Positions 28,501 through 36,323 of a DNA stretch of 64,000 bases are shown piece after piece (the first letter of the stretch is position 1; each line of letters opens with the position of its first letter). The stretch lies in assembly GCA_035353815.1 (NCBI GenBank), contig DAOQAG010000001.1:62001-126000 (forward strand), written 5' to 3'. A program made the translations under genes and the position numbers. This stretch comes from JAKPUX01 sp035353815. Lineage in GTDB: Bacteria > Zhuqueibacterota > Zhuqueibacteria > Residuimicrobiales > Residuimicrobiaceae. The notes beneath the pieces are model-generated. The model made no database searches. It was not told the DNA's origin and worked only from the letters and a program-made list of their open reading frames with translations.

Positions 28501-30938
28501 GCGATCACCGCGCTGGAACGATTGACGAGGAAGGTCGGGTCGAGGCCGTCGGGATCGTTGTACAATTCTGCTTTCTCGGTGCCCTTGTAACTGTAGGCCA
28601 GTCCGAACGCATAGGTGAGGATATTGTCTTTGGGATGGAGGATGTTGAGTTGGCGGTATTCGTCGATGGCCTGGTCGATCTTTTTCTGGTAATACATGCA
28701 CTCCAGATAGCCGCGATGGGCGTGGAGATTGCGCAGGTCCCGCTCCCAGGCATTGCGGTAGCGCAGCGCTGCAAGCTGCAGGTCGCCGCTGGCGCGCAGA
28801 TGATCGGCCGACGAGAGCAGGGCCGCGACGAGGCGGTCGGAGGCCAGTTCAGCCAGGTCGGGCCGTTTTTCCTGCTGCTGCGTTCTCAGCTGATCGAGCA
28901 GGGCGAGCGCGGTGGCGCTGTCGCCGATTCGGAGGTAGGCCTCGGCGCGGCTCATGCGCGCGGCGAAGACCTCATCGACCAGCTCGGGAAAGAGCGTCTC
29001 GACGGCTTCGAACTCGCGGATCGCGGCGCGGTAATCCTTGCTGGTGAGCAGGAGGTTGCCGATGCGGAATTGCGCCTCCGCCGCCAGCTCGGGATAGCGG
29101 CTGTACTGGCCGGTGATCTCGCGGTAGCGGGCGATAAAGGCCTCGGTGCCGCTGCAGCCGGCGATGAGCAGATCGAGCACCCGGTCCCTGGCCGGCAGCA
29201 TCCACTGGCGCTGGTCGGGATAGGCGTCAATAACGCGGAGATAGGCCTGCACCACCTCGCCGGAGCTGGCAAAGCGCCGGAAGAGGTCGCCGATCTTGAG
29301 CTGGCTCGCTGCACAGGCGTCCCGCTCCCCCGGATACTCTTTCTGGACGCGGGCATACTCCTGAAAGGCGCGGGTGTTGTCGCCCGCCTGAAAATAGAGA
29401 TCGCCGATGGCCAGACGCCCTGCCGCGGCCGGCGCACTTTGATCGGCATAGCGCCGCAAAATATCGTCCACGCCCGCTTTGAGCCGGGCGATCATACGTT
29501 GATCTGCGGCTTCCCCTTGCGTCTGCAGCCCGAGCAGGGCCAGCTCGGCCCAGGCCGCGGTTTGCCGCTCGGCCCCATAGCGGCTGAGCACCAGGTCAAG
29601 GCAGGTCCGGGCCAGGGTCTCATCCCCCTTGAGCATGGCGGCCACGCCCATGCCATATAGCGCCTCGGCCGTAGAGCGGCTGCTGTCGGGATAAAATTCG
29701 GCCAGCCGGCGCAGGGCGAGGATGCGCTCGCTGAGGAGGCGTTCTTCCGCCACGTCGGGCTGCACCTGCCGATAGCCGATCAGCAGAGGGCCCAGGTACC
29801 AGCGCGAGGCCCGCTCCGGCAAGGGGAAGGCCGCTTCCGCCCAGCTATACTGCTCCGCCGCGGTCGCCGCGCGCGGCACCGGTCCGTCGAGGGGGATAGA
29901 CCAAATGTCCAGATTGCCGCCGCGATCGGAGGAAAAATAGACCCGGTTATCGCCGCCGCACCAGGGCTGCATGATGGTGTCGTTATCGCTGGTGAGGGGC
30001 ATCGCGCTGCGGACAAGCGCGGGATTGAACGTGGGCAGCAGCAGGGCCGCCAGGGGCTCCACGGCGAGGGTGGGCTCCTCCGGCGCGGATGCCGGCGACA
30101 TGCTCCAGAGGGTGCCGCGGTCGGCCGGCGTCAAAAGGGAGTCGCCGTTGGTGTCCCGGTCAAAGCGCAAGAAGACAATACGGCTGGCATCGGGCGACCA
30201 GGTCGGAAAGCCGTCGGCGGCACCGCCGCGGGTGAGGCGGTAGGCTGGATTTTCACGGGGATCCCACCAGGAGGAATCGGCCTCCTCGCGCGGCCGGGGA
30301 CCGTGCAGGTTGATCAACCAGATATCGCCGCCGCAATCGGGACCGGTGCGGAATGAGGTGAAGGCGATCAAATCCTGTTTGGAACTCCAGGCCGGATGGG
30401 TGCCTCCCAGGAAGGTCAACTGGCTGGTTTTGCCGGTATTGTCATTATGAAACCAGATTTCATCGCGGCCGCTGGCATCGGAAACCCAGGCGATCTTTTT
30501 GCCATCGGGGGCGACCGTTGGATAACCGTCGAAACCCTGGTAGCGGCTGATTTTTTCCGGCTCCCCCTTGGGGATCAGCTCCCCCTTGACTTCGCGAAAG
30601 CGGATGCGCCAGATGTCGCCGGCGGCATCCTCCTTTTGCGAAACGAAAACCAGGGCGCGGCTGTCGGGATACCAGACCGGATAAAAATCATCGGCCTTGT
30701 TGAAGGTCACCTGGCGCGAGCGGGTGCTGGTGGTGCTCTTGATCCAGATGTCAAAGTTATAGGTCTGCCGGGAGACATAGGCAAGGTACTTGCCGTCCGG
30801 AGAAAGACGCGGGGAGAGGTCGATATCGGGATGGGTGGTGACCTGGCGTAGATCCGGCTGCTGCGCCAGGAGCGACGTCGTCGGCATCAGCTGCATGAGC
30901 AGCGCCAACCCGGATATGAGGAGAAACCGGCGTTTCAT
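22512..30938 (-). CDS. Giant secreted TolB-propeller/TPR protein with two CHAT protease-like domains
   Basis: A 2808-residue protein with a signal peptide (MKRRFLLISGLALLMQLMPT, ending LLAQQ), so it is probably periplasmic. Residues ~30-370 form a TolB/PD40-like propeller (repeats such as LSPRLSPDGKYLAYVS and YPTVAPDGKKIAWVSDASG). Residues ~380-1500 are TPR repeats. A first CHAT domain (~1530-1833) is degenerate: LIHLRAET stands where the catalytic His-Gly is expected, and S1754 in LAGSQP replaces Cys. A second TPR block (~1840-2400) leads to an intact CHAT (~2470-2808) with H2674 in FSCHG and C2719 in MSACETG. CHAT domains are caspase-like cysteine peptidases. Substrate and trigger are unknown. 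The gene begins 5 nt after the DUF1318 stop and ends the gene train. Confidence 0.9.
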   Translation of the reverse strand: MKRRFLLISGLALLMQLMPTTSLLAQQPDLRQVTTHPDIDLSPRLSPDGKYLAYVSRQTYNFDIWIKSTTSTRSRQVTFNKADDFYPVWYPDSRALVFVSQKEDAAGDIWRIRFREVKGELIPKGEPEKISRYQGFDGYPTVAPDGKKIAWVSDASGRDEIWFHNDNTGKTSQLTFLGGTHPAWSSKQDLIAFTSFRTGPDCGGDIWLINLHGPRPREEADSSWWDPRENPAYRLTRGGAADGFPTWSPDASRIVFLRFDRDTNGDSLLTPADRGTLWSMSPASAPEEPTLAVEPLAALLLPTFNPALVRSAMPLTSDNDTIMQPWCGGDNRVYFSSDRGGNLDIWSIPLDGPVPRAATAAEQYSWAEAAFPLPERASRWYLGPLLIGYRQVQPDVAEERLLSERILALRRLAEFYPDSSRSTAEALYGMGVAAMLKGDETLARTCLDLVLSRYGAERQTAAWAELALLGLQTQGEAADQRMIARLKAGVDDILRRYADQSAPAAAGRLAIGDLYFQAGDNTRAFQEYARVQKEYPGERDACAASQLKIGDLFRRFASSGEVVQAYLRVIDAYPDQRQWMLPARDRVLDLLIAGCSGTEAFIARYREITGQYSRYPELAAEAQFRIGNLLLTSKDYRAAIREFEAVETLFPELVDEVFAARMSRAEAYLRIGDSATALALLDQLRTQQQEKRPDLAELASDRLVAALLSSADHLRASGDLQLAALRYRNAWERDLRNLHAHRGYLECMYYQKKIDQAIDEYRQLNILHPKDNILTYAFGLAYSYKGTEKAELYNDPDGLDPTFLVNRSSAVIARALSYDYTMVPGYLTIAFNFEMMENYEARQRARRIHPLTRAWNALKAPVVDIYHRLTFYEERKPARYYERAIHELNKAIVLNDENKEPRLEANLALNLANNYYSLGEFGYEKAYEFYQIKLRYDSTFTDKQREALIYERMGHCALVTEDLDNGPRFLKHAIDLYTAMDKEALVLLNTKRLALLYEIGEQYETAIDHYQAAAEIEKKQNNLLDLMRSYRSVAYNYLRLNEAGEAIVYARRALELLDSGKIKKIKGESSRMEIGFLGWYFPVPFIDFSTMGVNSLKSFTTEDERALLFSIFADSYQQSKEYDTAIDFVRKKSVIYHKRKNYRAEATFENNLGYIEYLKGDYAAAWRHYARSLRLCQEYKIADGVILNSLNIGRLAAGVDLQQRLGRESLAAPGEARRTYADSAAVVLRGALQFLEQTQLFYGRDRSQLLLQLAEVLLIEAPRPELEPAAGGIRATLTRLDQLGQAKSYLDEALELSRRYGLERSELAATYAIAEVSRSSGDDERAWEQFNRCRRLALRQGEYDLAWRIDLALGDVLGRMGRDSKIKYAIQKVPLEFYLEAVDLLEAHPAATVGAMAPDLRQVRLQPYNRVIAALAQMGDEKGALVFAERQRAKVFLDLSRQEEIELRKERHKIFLGNARFVQSKIDGLNSELLRARSQSDVSSKQIRAWRQERDASQQEYEEILQQVRSEVPELEGMVRVQPAELLQLQRSVQNREAVVFYHLLPARLLVWTIRPQSIAMEEIPCTSAEVAEALRSWRDPAQLAAILLHPLWQKILAPLLRLPGEVQRLVVVPDGAMLGLPWSASVQAAGSRELAVSVSSSLTSYYYAAQKRKLQGGKIYMAGDPGLAADLVKEEYKVTLPLPGDQTNSYPAQTSLLGLAELIHLRAETAWNRVDPLDSRIGFRVAGAAPAVLSVKQIYSIGLSAGLLTLAGSQPLTGSAGSEPFIAWERGLIYAGLPALLTTLWPGDAEQEREFFGLFYTRLRSLPPAVALAQVQAEFSRRGVAFAEWGRFQLYGFGGMTEAEEQQFAVEGFAGKVRRGHSAFRLGEWSDAIVFYEEAMQMADRQGDSESKTRLEERIREAAVNGGLWNKAIEIQQRVLLAAEASGKVDAIANSLNNLAYFYTRNGQYDEGITVKKRYAELAQKYGLQEQEAASLRETGLIFERGGQYDQAIALFDQAYALYEKIGKRLGMGQCLRDKGRIEFLYRDHYSAALELQERALEFFRAEAAGSDLIDALHNLGITCEKMGEYPAALRAQSEALASALRVGDEREIALSRQNLANVQWKMGEYQSALQNQTVALETFTKLHDDQLLQTAFATRGLLALSLGQPQEALEFEQKALEIAVRLDDRLNQATIQKNLGMIYRADGRFELARASFEQARIQDSLLVSRRGLAYDYRNLGAIYGLIGRGPEGLILAQQGLALSREIQDRRNEAQSLLVLGTLQRRFGAPDSARANLVAAAGMADALFMPEIAWRAQRQLADLFDAEKNRSAQIAALYASLGIIEGMRARIRVEEYAAGFIDDKLEVYSALIGVLAAENRPGEALEVAERARSRGFLDLLGERQIPFADPADARLAAAGDSLQAELARTQSEALYLQAHEAPQQTQHLRQLQERIETLRHAYSQHLLQVRTASPELSTLLEVQPLGREAIQQLVPEQGAMLVYHLQRDRLFIWLVTRQAIQLQRVDIGEAALTEQIALLRRTLTRQLTIEETARALHDALIKPFGGEIARCKHLIILPHGTLHYLPFAVLMDEQKHFLGVDHTLSFAASASVLAHCLAKGEVFAGQEKRRMEVLAFGDPDLGERQYDLPFAEREVTSLKRYYPAVTLYTGAQASETRLRAALPAPPLVLFSCHGLFDEDNPLLSALLLAPDSSNDGRLEAHEIFALKMKAYLVAMSACETGVGTLRSGDEMIGLSRSLTYAGAASQLASLWKVDDLATAVLIKRFFRNLAAGDTRPEALRKAQQVVAAEINPYPAFWAAFQLSGDYR

Positions 30939-30943
30939 GCGGT

Positions 30944-31498
30944 CTACTTTCCCTTTTCCACCCAGCTTCCGTCCGGATTCTGGATCATCGTGCCGGCCGG
31001 TGAGTTATCGTAATTCAGTTTGGCAAAGATCTCGTTGGCTTGCACGTTCTCCGCCGTGTTCTGGTTGACGCTCAATGCCCGCTCATAGATGACCAGGCGG
31101 TCCTTGTTTTCTTCGCTGACGATCTGGTCGACGTAGAGCCGGAACTCCGGATCGCCATCGTAGCGGGAGTTCGCAAGAGGCTGCAGCAAGCCGCGGTTGT
31201 TCTCGCCGACGACCTTGCCGGCCTTGAGCTCATCGACCTCATCCTTGTTGAACTTGCGGTTCTGCACCGCGTCCATCACCTCTTTTTTGCTGCCGGAGAG
31301 TTCGCCGGCGGGCGTCGAGCCGACCGCGCGTGACGAGGCGATCAACCAGCTATCACTCTCGATCTGCTGGTAGGAGCCCAGCACCTGGTTTTCCAGCGCC
31401 GTCTTTTCACCGGTTACATTCAGTTCCGGGGCCTTGACGCTGCAGTGCAGAAAAACCAGCGCCAGCAAGGCGCATCCCCAAAGAGGTATTCTGTGCAT
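30944..31498 (-). CDS. DUF1318 (YdbL-like) envelope protein, possible lipoprotein
   Basis: A 184-residue exported protein. The leader MHRIPLWGCALLALVFLHC ends in an atypical lipobox (C19 preceded by His). The stretch LNVTGEKTALENQVLGSY and the C-terminal half (KAGKVVGENNRGLLQPL, IYERALSVNQNTAENVQ, SPAGTMIQNPDGSWVEKGK) resemble the DUF1318/YdbL family. In E. coli, YdbL and the small lipoprotein YnbE are encoded with YdbH, an AsmA-like protein in envelope phospholipid transport. Here the gene sits 32 nt after an AsmA-like gene, so a matching role is likely, with lipoprotein and YdbL parts perhaps joined in one chain. GGAGGATCT precedes the ATG. Confidence 0.75.
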   Translation of the reverse strand: MHRIPLWGCALLALVFLHCSVKAPELNVTGEKTALENQVLGSYQQIESDSWLIASSRAVGSTPAGELSGSKKEVMDAVQNRKFNKDEVDELKAGKVVGENNRGLLQPLANSRYDGDPEFRLYVDQIVSEENKDRLVIYERALSVNQNTAENVQANEIFAKLNYDNSPAGTMIQNPDGSWVEKGK

Positions 31499-31530
31499 AG
31501 ATCCTCCAAAGCGGTGGTGCCCGGCCGCGC

Positions 31531-34500
31531 TCAGCGCGCGGCTGTACCTGTGCCGGATGCTCTCAGGAAAAAGTCCAGCGGAATGCGCGCCAGCTCAACC
31601 TTGCCGCCGCTGAGGCGCATCGGAAAATACCAGGGCTGGTCAAAAATGATTTCAGGATAGAGATAGCCATGACGCAGCACAAAGGTCATCAATTTGGGCT
31701 TGAAGCCCTGGTTGATCAACAGCCGCGTTGAGCGGATGCTCGAATCCTTGCCCTGCGGGTCGAGGGAGCGCAGGAGATTGTCGGCCACCCGCGGGCCGAT
31801 CCGGGTGATATAGGCCTGTCCCTCCACTTTGATGCCGGCGGCCAGGTCGAGGCCGGTGCCATGCAGATCCAGATTGGCATTGATGATGCCCTGCCTGGTC
31901 TGGCGCTGGCCCTTGGGGAGCAGCAGGTCCGAGTTGATATTGGCAAAATGGGCATTGATGTCGAAACTGGCCTTGCGCAGATCGCCGGCCGCCAGATCGA
32001 CCGCCACCCGGCCGCCCATATTGCCGCCATAAATCCGGGCCATCATCTCCGGGATCTCCAGCCGTCCCCGCCCGGCATCCATCTCAAGATCGATCTCGTC
32101 GACGGCATACTCCCCGAACTCGACACGGGCAATATGCACGTGCGAGAGCCCGGGCAGCCGGTTACGGTAATAGCCGCGATAGACCATATAATCCATCAGT
32201 GCGGTGCTTGGCGTGGCAATCTGGTAGGCGGGACTGCCGATGAGCTGCTTGTTCACCAGATCCACCTCCTGCTGCAGACGGATATCAGCGTCCACGTCGC
32301 GCACCAGCAGGTTGCCCGGCATGGAAAGCGAGAGGGCCCGGGTGGTGATCTGCCCCGTGATCCGCGCCAGGGCGGTGTCCGCCTCGACGCCGAATTTCAT
32401 GTGGCTCTCCCCGCACAACCGGATACCCTGCGGCAGCCGCAGGGTATCGGCGATGCTCTGCTGCAGTTCAAACTGCGCCTTGACGCGCTTGGCCTGGTTC
32501 AGGCCGGTGAGGTGCGCCTGGAAACGGGCGCTGGTAAAGAGATCCGGTAGGTCGAGGCGGCCCTCCGCGTCCATTTGCGCGGCCGGATCCGCGCTGGTGA
32601 GGCTGAGCGTGAGCCGGTTTTGATGAAAGGCCACGCTCTCGCTCCGGCCGGCGCGCAGGCTGTCAAGCCCGATCTCCATCGCAGCGCGGAACCCGTCGCG
32701 GCTGCCGGCGCTCACCCGGGCGTCGATGCCGAGACCGTTGACCATCATAAACTGCGCCGGAGCGGTGAAGGAGGTGTTGGCCGTGGCCAATCGCGCCGTG
32801 ACCGCATAGGCGATCTCCCCTCTGGCCATGGCCACCCGGCCGCCGCCGCTGAGCGTGGTCGTCCCGGTCAGCTCGGCTTCGGCGAACGCTCCCCGCAGCG
32901 CTTCGGGAAGGTACTGCCACACCGCTTCATGGCGGACGAGGATCCGCCGCAGCTCCAGATCGGCAGCAAGCTCCGGCGTCAGGCGGATGTCGGCTGCGGC
33001 GCTGCCCTCGACCATGCGGTTGAGCGCGAAACGCAGGGAATCGACGTGCAGGGCGGCAAAGGTGGTATCTGTCCGCGCCTGCGCCGCGAGCGTCAGGTTC
33101 AGGTCGCTCAGGAGGGTCGGTTCTTCATTGAGACGCAGGGTCAGCGGCGAGGTCGTGAGGCGCAGCATCGCCTGGATGTCGGCCAGAGAATGGATGCGGA
33201 AGTTCAGCGCCGCATCCGCCTCACCGGCCATGGCCAGAGCCGGATAGCGGCCAAAATCGATCCCGGTCAGATGCAGCTCACCAGTGCCGCGCAGATCGTT
33301 AAGGCTGGCGCCGCCGCGTAGATCACAGCCCCCGGCCAGCGTCATGCCCATCAGATTGTTGATCTGCAGGGTGCACAGGGCTTTTTCGGGGCGCAGCAGC
33401 CGGTTGACCGCCGTCTCGGCCGATAAGGTGACCGCGCCGGCGGTGAGCGCCTCCCCGGCCGGCGGCAGGAAGTGGAGACTGTCGCAGGTGACGCGCAGCT
33501 GTATCGCCGCAGCCTCCAGACCCGCCGGCATGACGCGGCCGCGCAGCGTGGCCGCGGCGCCGACTCCAAAGAGGCGTAGCGAATCCCGGTTCATGCGCAG
33601 GCCGGCCTGTGCCAGCTGCAGTGGAATCTCCAGATCCATGCCCCCGGTCAGGGTGCCGGCCAGGCGGGCACCGCTGCAGGAGAGCGCCGCCCGGCTATCA
33701 ATCCACTGGAGATCAGGCAGGGTTCCACCCGGCAGCAGCTGCCGCGCCAGATCGAGCGCATCGGCCAGCGGGAGGACGCCGTAGGGCAGGCGCAGCGCGA
33801 AACGAGGCGTCCTGAAGAGGCTGTCGGCTTCGCCCTCCAGGTGCAGCCATTTCTTGCCCTCCAGAGCCAGAGTGAGAGAATCGATGCGGGCGGAACCGTC
33901 ATGGCCGTCGCCATGCACGGCGAGGACCAGACCCAGTGCCGGGGGAACCGGCGTAGTCTTCAACCCGGCGCCGGAGCGTTCCTCGATGACCAGATCCCGC
34001 AAGGCCAATCCAAGAGAGAAGCCGATGTCGCGATAGCTGTGCACGCCAAGCCGGGCCTCAAGATCCATGGCTCCCCGCAGGCGCAGGGAGGCACCACTGT
34101 GCAGGTCGCTCTGGCCGACCTCCAGCGGGCTGCCCGTGCTGCGCAGCTGCAGCTGCAGATGCAAGGCGCTGTCATTGGCCAGAAATCCGCGCGCAGGCAG
34201 GCGCACCTCCTCGAGTGAGCCCCCGAGATCACCGATATAGATCTCCTGCCGCGTCAGGGTGTCGGCCAGCACCACCTTGATCTTGCAGTCGCGCAGGCGG
34301 AAAGAACGCAGATCGATCGAAAGGGGGAGATCGGTGCGCGCCAGTGCCGCAAAATCGACCGCAGTGGTATCGAGCATGTCAACAAAGATCTCCATCTCGG
34401 GTTCGATGATCTCCAGGTCGGTGAGATGGAGCTTGCGGTCGAGGATATCGGCCAGCGAATAGTGCAAAGCCACCTTTTTCACACGCAATTGGCGGAAGAC

Positions 34501-34812
34501 AAAAAGGTCATAAGGGGCGGAGGCATCGGGATAGGGCAGCAGCGCGACATCCTCGAGGATCAGGCCGCGCAGGGGATGAATCCAGACCCGTCCCATCGTG
34601 AGCTGGCGGTTGAGGTTTTTAATGGCCGCTTCGTTGAGCATGCTGCGCAGACGGTCTGGCGGGTAGAGGAGCCGCAGGGTGACTCCCGCCGCCAACACCA
34701 CGAAAACGAACGTGATCAGGGAAAAAAGGAGAAAACGCAGCAAACGCTTCCACCAGGGACGCCGCTGGCGCGGACCTGTGCGGGGGGCTCCGTTTTCATC
34801 TGCTGGATTCAT
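31531..34812 (-). CDS. Large AsmA-like / YdbH-like inner-membrane-anchored periplasmic protein
   Basis: A 1093-residue protein with one N-terminal membrane helix (~residues 23-47, RLLRFLLFSLITFVFVVLAA) behind a basic cytoplasmic tail. The rest is periplasmic and rich in short beta strands, the pattern of AsmA/TamB/YdbH repeating-beta-groove proteins that carry lipids between membranes. The C-terminal part (GIINANLDLHGTGLDLA, RLLINQGFKPKLMTFVLRHG) resembles the conserved end of YdbH-like proteins. Its neighbour is a DUF1318/YdbL-like gene, the same partnership as in E. coli ydbH-ynbE-ydbL. The YdbH assignment is partly inferred from that context. AGAGGTG lies before the ATG. Confidence 0.75.
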   Translation of the reverse strand: MNPADENGAPRTGPRQRRPWWKRLLRFLLFSLITFVFVVLAAGVTLRLLYPPDRLRSMLNEAAIKNLNRQLTMGRVWIHPLRGLILEDVALLPYPDASAPYDLFVFRQLRVKKVALHYSLADILDRKLHLTDLEIIEPEMEIFVDMLDTTAVDFAALARTDLPLSIDLRSFRLRDCKIKVVLADTLTRQEIYIGDLGGSLEEVRLPARGFLANDSALHLQLQLRSTGSPLEVGQSDLHSGASLRLRGAMDLEARLGVHSYRDIGFSLGLALRDLVIEERSGAGLKTTPVPPALGLVLAVHGDGHDGSARIDSLTLALEGKKWLHLEGEADSLFRTPRFALRLPYGVLPLADALDLARQLLPGGTLPDLQWIDSRAALSCSGARLAGTLTGGMDLEIPLQLAQAGLRMNRDSLRLFGVGAAATLRGRVMPAGLEAAAIQLRVTCDSLHFLPPAGEALTAGAVTLSAETAVNRLLRPEKALCTLQINNLMGMTLAGGCDLRGGASLNDLRGTGELHLTGIDFGRYPALAMAGEADAALNFRIHSLADIQAMLRLTTSPLTLRLNEEPTLLSDLNLTLAAQARTDTTFAALHVDSLRFALNRMVEGSAAADIRLTPELAADLELRRILVRHEAVWQYLPEALRGAFAEAELTGTTTLSGGGRVAMARGEIAYAVTARLATANTSFTAPAQFMMVNGLGIDARVSAGSRDGFRAAMEIGLDSLRAGRSESVAFHQNRLTLSLTSADPAAQMDAEGRLDLPDLFTSARFQAHLTGLNQAKRVKAQFELQQSIADTLRLPQGIRLCGESHMKFGVEADTALARITGQITTRALSLSMPGNLLVRDVDADIRLQQEVDLVNKQLIGSPAYQIATPSTALMDYMVYRGYYRNRLPGLSHVHIARVEFGEYAVDEIDLEMDAGRGRLEIPEMMARIYGGNMGGRVAVDLAAGDLRKASFDINAHFANINSDLLLPKGQRQTRQGIINANLDLHGTGLDLAAGIKVEGQAYITRIGPRVADNLLRSLDPQGKDSSIRSTRLLINQGFKPKLMTFVLRHGYLYPEIIFDQPWYFPMRLSGGKVELARIPLDFFLRASGTGTAAR

Positions 34813-34884
34813 GCATCACCTCTGGCGTCAAACCGTGGCCGGGTGTAGTTCGCGGGAGAGACCCGGGGGGCACGGTGCGAGCGA

Positions 34885-36318
34885 TCAGGATCGGGCCTCG
34901 AGCAAAACATCCTGCTCCAAATTCAAATCGGGGGGTAAAACGCGCTTGAGCTGCTCGGCCGACAGGGCCACAAGCGGACTGATCTCCAGCCGGAAGGCGA
35001 GGGTGCCATCGCCGTTGCGTTGGGGCGGGCGGCCGCAGGCCGCGAGCCAGCCGGCATAAAGTTCGCAGAGATCGCGCCTGGCCGTCGCCGGCGAATCATC
35101 CCCCTCCTTGTTCTTGATCGGGCTGAATTCGCTGCGCCGCTCGGTTTCGAGCACCATGACCCGGCTGGCGTAACTAAAGGCATCAAAGATGAACTGCTCA
35201 AACTTGACCGCGTTGAGACCGCCGGGCGCTTGCGCCGCGCCCTGATCGGGGACACTGGCCATTGTTTTGTGGGCAATGTGATAGGGCAGCTCGATATGCT
35301 GCCGCATGAGGCGTTCGAGAAAATCGAGCGAAAAGAGGTGGATGGCGATGCTGCCCTGGCCAAAGAGCAGTTTGCCCTCGTCGTCGCATGCGGTCTTGAG
35401 AGCCTCAGGCAACTCGGTGTACTCGACCACCTTGTACATCCCCGCCGCGAGGCCGATGTTCCCCAGTTTCTCCCAAGGGTCGCGTTTGTAGACCGTTTTG
35501 GCCGACATCTCCGCGGCCATTTCATCGTGGAAACCCAGAAAAACAGGATCGGCGATACGGGCAAGCACATTGTCCACCTGGAAATAATAGAGGAAGCGGA
35601 TGCCCCGCTGCCGCATCTCCTCGAGGAGGTGGTGATGCTCAAGCGCATAGAGCACACCTCCATGGCCATCGGGCGCGAGACTCAGCTTGCCTTTTTCCTC
35701 GAGCAGAAGCTGGCCGCGTGGATCGAAGACAGGGAGCATGCGCTGCGGGAAAAGGCGCACGCTCTCCGGTTCCTTGCCGAAATAGCCGTTTTCCCGGAAG
35801 AAGGCACCGGTCTCCTGATGGTTGGCCGGGCTGGTCATGACATACAAGGGCAGGGTGCGGCCGAACCGCCGCTCCAGGGCAAGGATTTGCTCCGTGTGGT
35901 ACTGGAACAGGGTACGGCCGCTGATCGGGCCGAGAGGAAATTTGCCCTTCGGCCCGGAGAAGCCAAGACGGGTGCCCTGGCCTCCGGCGACAACGAGCGC
36001 AGCCACAGCCCCCTCAGCCAGCAGGGCCTCGCCGCGCTGCCGCGCCCGGCGCCAGGTTTGCTCTTCAGCACGAGTGCCGGGCAGGGGAATATGGGCCAGG
36101 GGCGTGAACTCATCCAGTGCGCCGGCGGCGAGTTCCTCCGGCGGCCATTGGCGCGCGCGCAGGGCCGTGATGAAGCGTTCATCCAGGTCGTCCAGCTGCG
36201 CGAGCAACTGCGCCCGCCCTGCTGAATCCAGATCATCCCAGAAGCGCAGTACCCCGATCTGGCCCCACTCCGTCAATTTCTCCCGCATCCGGCGCTGCCG
36301 GCTGGTCAAGGATTCCAT
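34885..36318 (-). CDS. UDP-sugar pyrophosphorylase, UDPGP type 1 family
   Basis: A 477-residue cytoplasmic nucleotidyltransferase. The signature ALVVAGGQGTRLGFSGPKGK (residues 107-126) and GRTLFQYHTEQ are those of the UAP1/UDPGP family, which forms UDP-sugars from UTP and a sugar 1-phosphate. YVMTSPANHQET, QRMLPVFD and FQVDNVL also match. The length and the GFSGPKGKFPLG variant suggest UDP-N-acetylhexosamine or UDP-glucose as product; the sugar cannot be fixed from sequence. The ATG is 5 nt after the lon stop, so it is very probably co-transcribed with lon. Confidence 0.88.
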   Translation of the reverse strand: MESLTSRQRRMREKLTEWGQIGVLRFWDDLDSAGRAQLLAQLDDLDERFITALRARQWPPEELAAGALDEFTPLAHIPLPGTRAEEQTWRRARQRGEALLAEGAVAALVVAGGQGTRLGFSGPKGKFPLGPISGRTLFQYHTEQILALERRFGRTLPLYVMTSPANHQETGAFFRENGYFGKEPESVRLFPQRMLPVFDPRGQLLLEEKGKLSLAPDGHGGVLYALEHHHLLEEMRQRGIRFLYYFQVDNVLARIADPVFLGFHDEMAAEMSAKTVYKRDPWEKLGNIGLAAGMYKVVEYTELPEALKTACDDEGKLLFGQGSIAIHLFSLDFLERLMRQHIELPYHIAHKTMASVPDQGAAQAPGGLNAVKFEQFIFDAFSYASRVMVLETERRSEFSPIKNKEGDDSPATARRDLCELYAGWLAACGRPPQRNGDGTLAFRLEISPLVALSAEQLKRVLPPDLNLEQDVLLEARS

Positions 36319-36323
36319 ACCTG

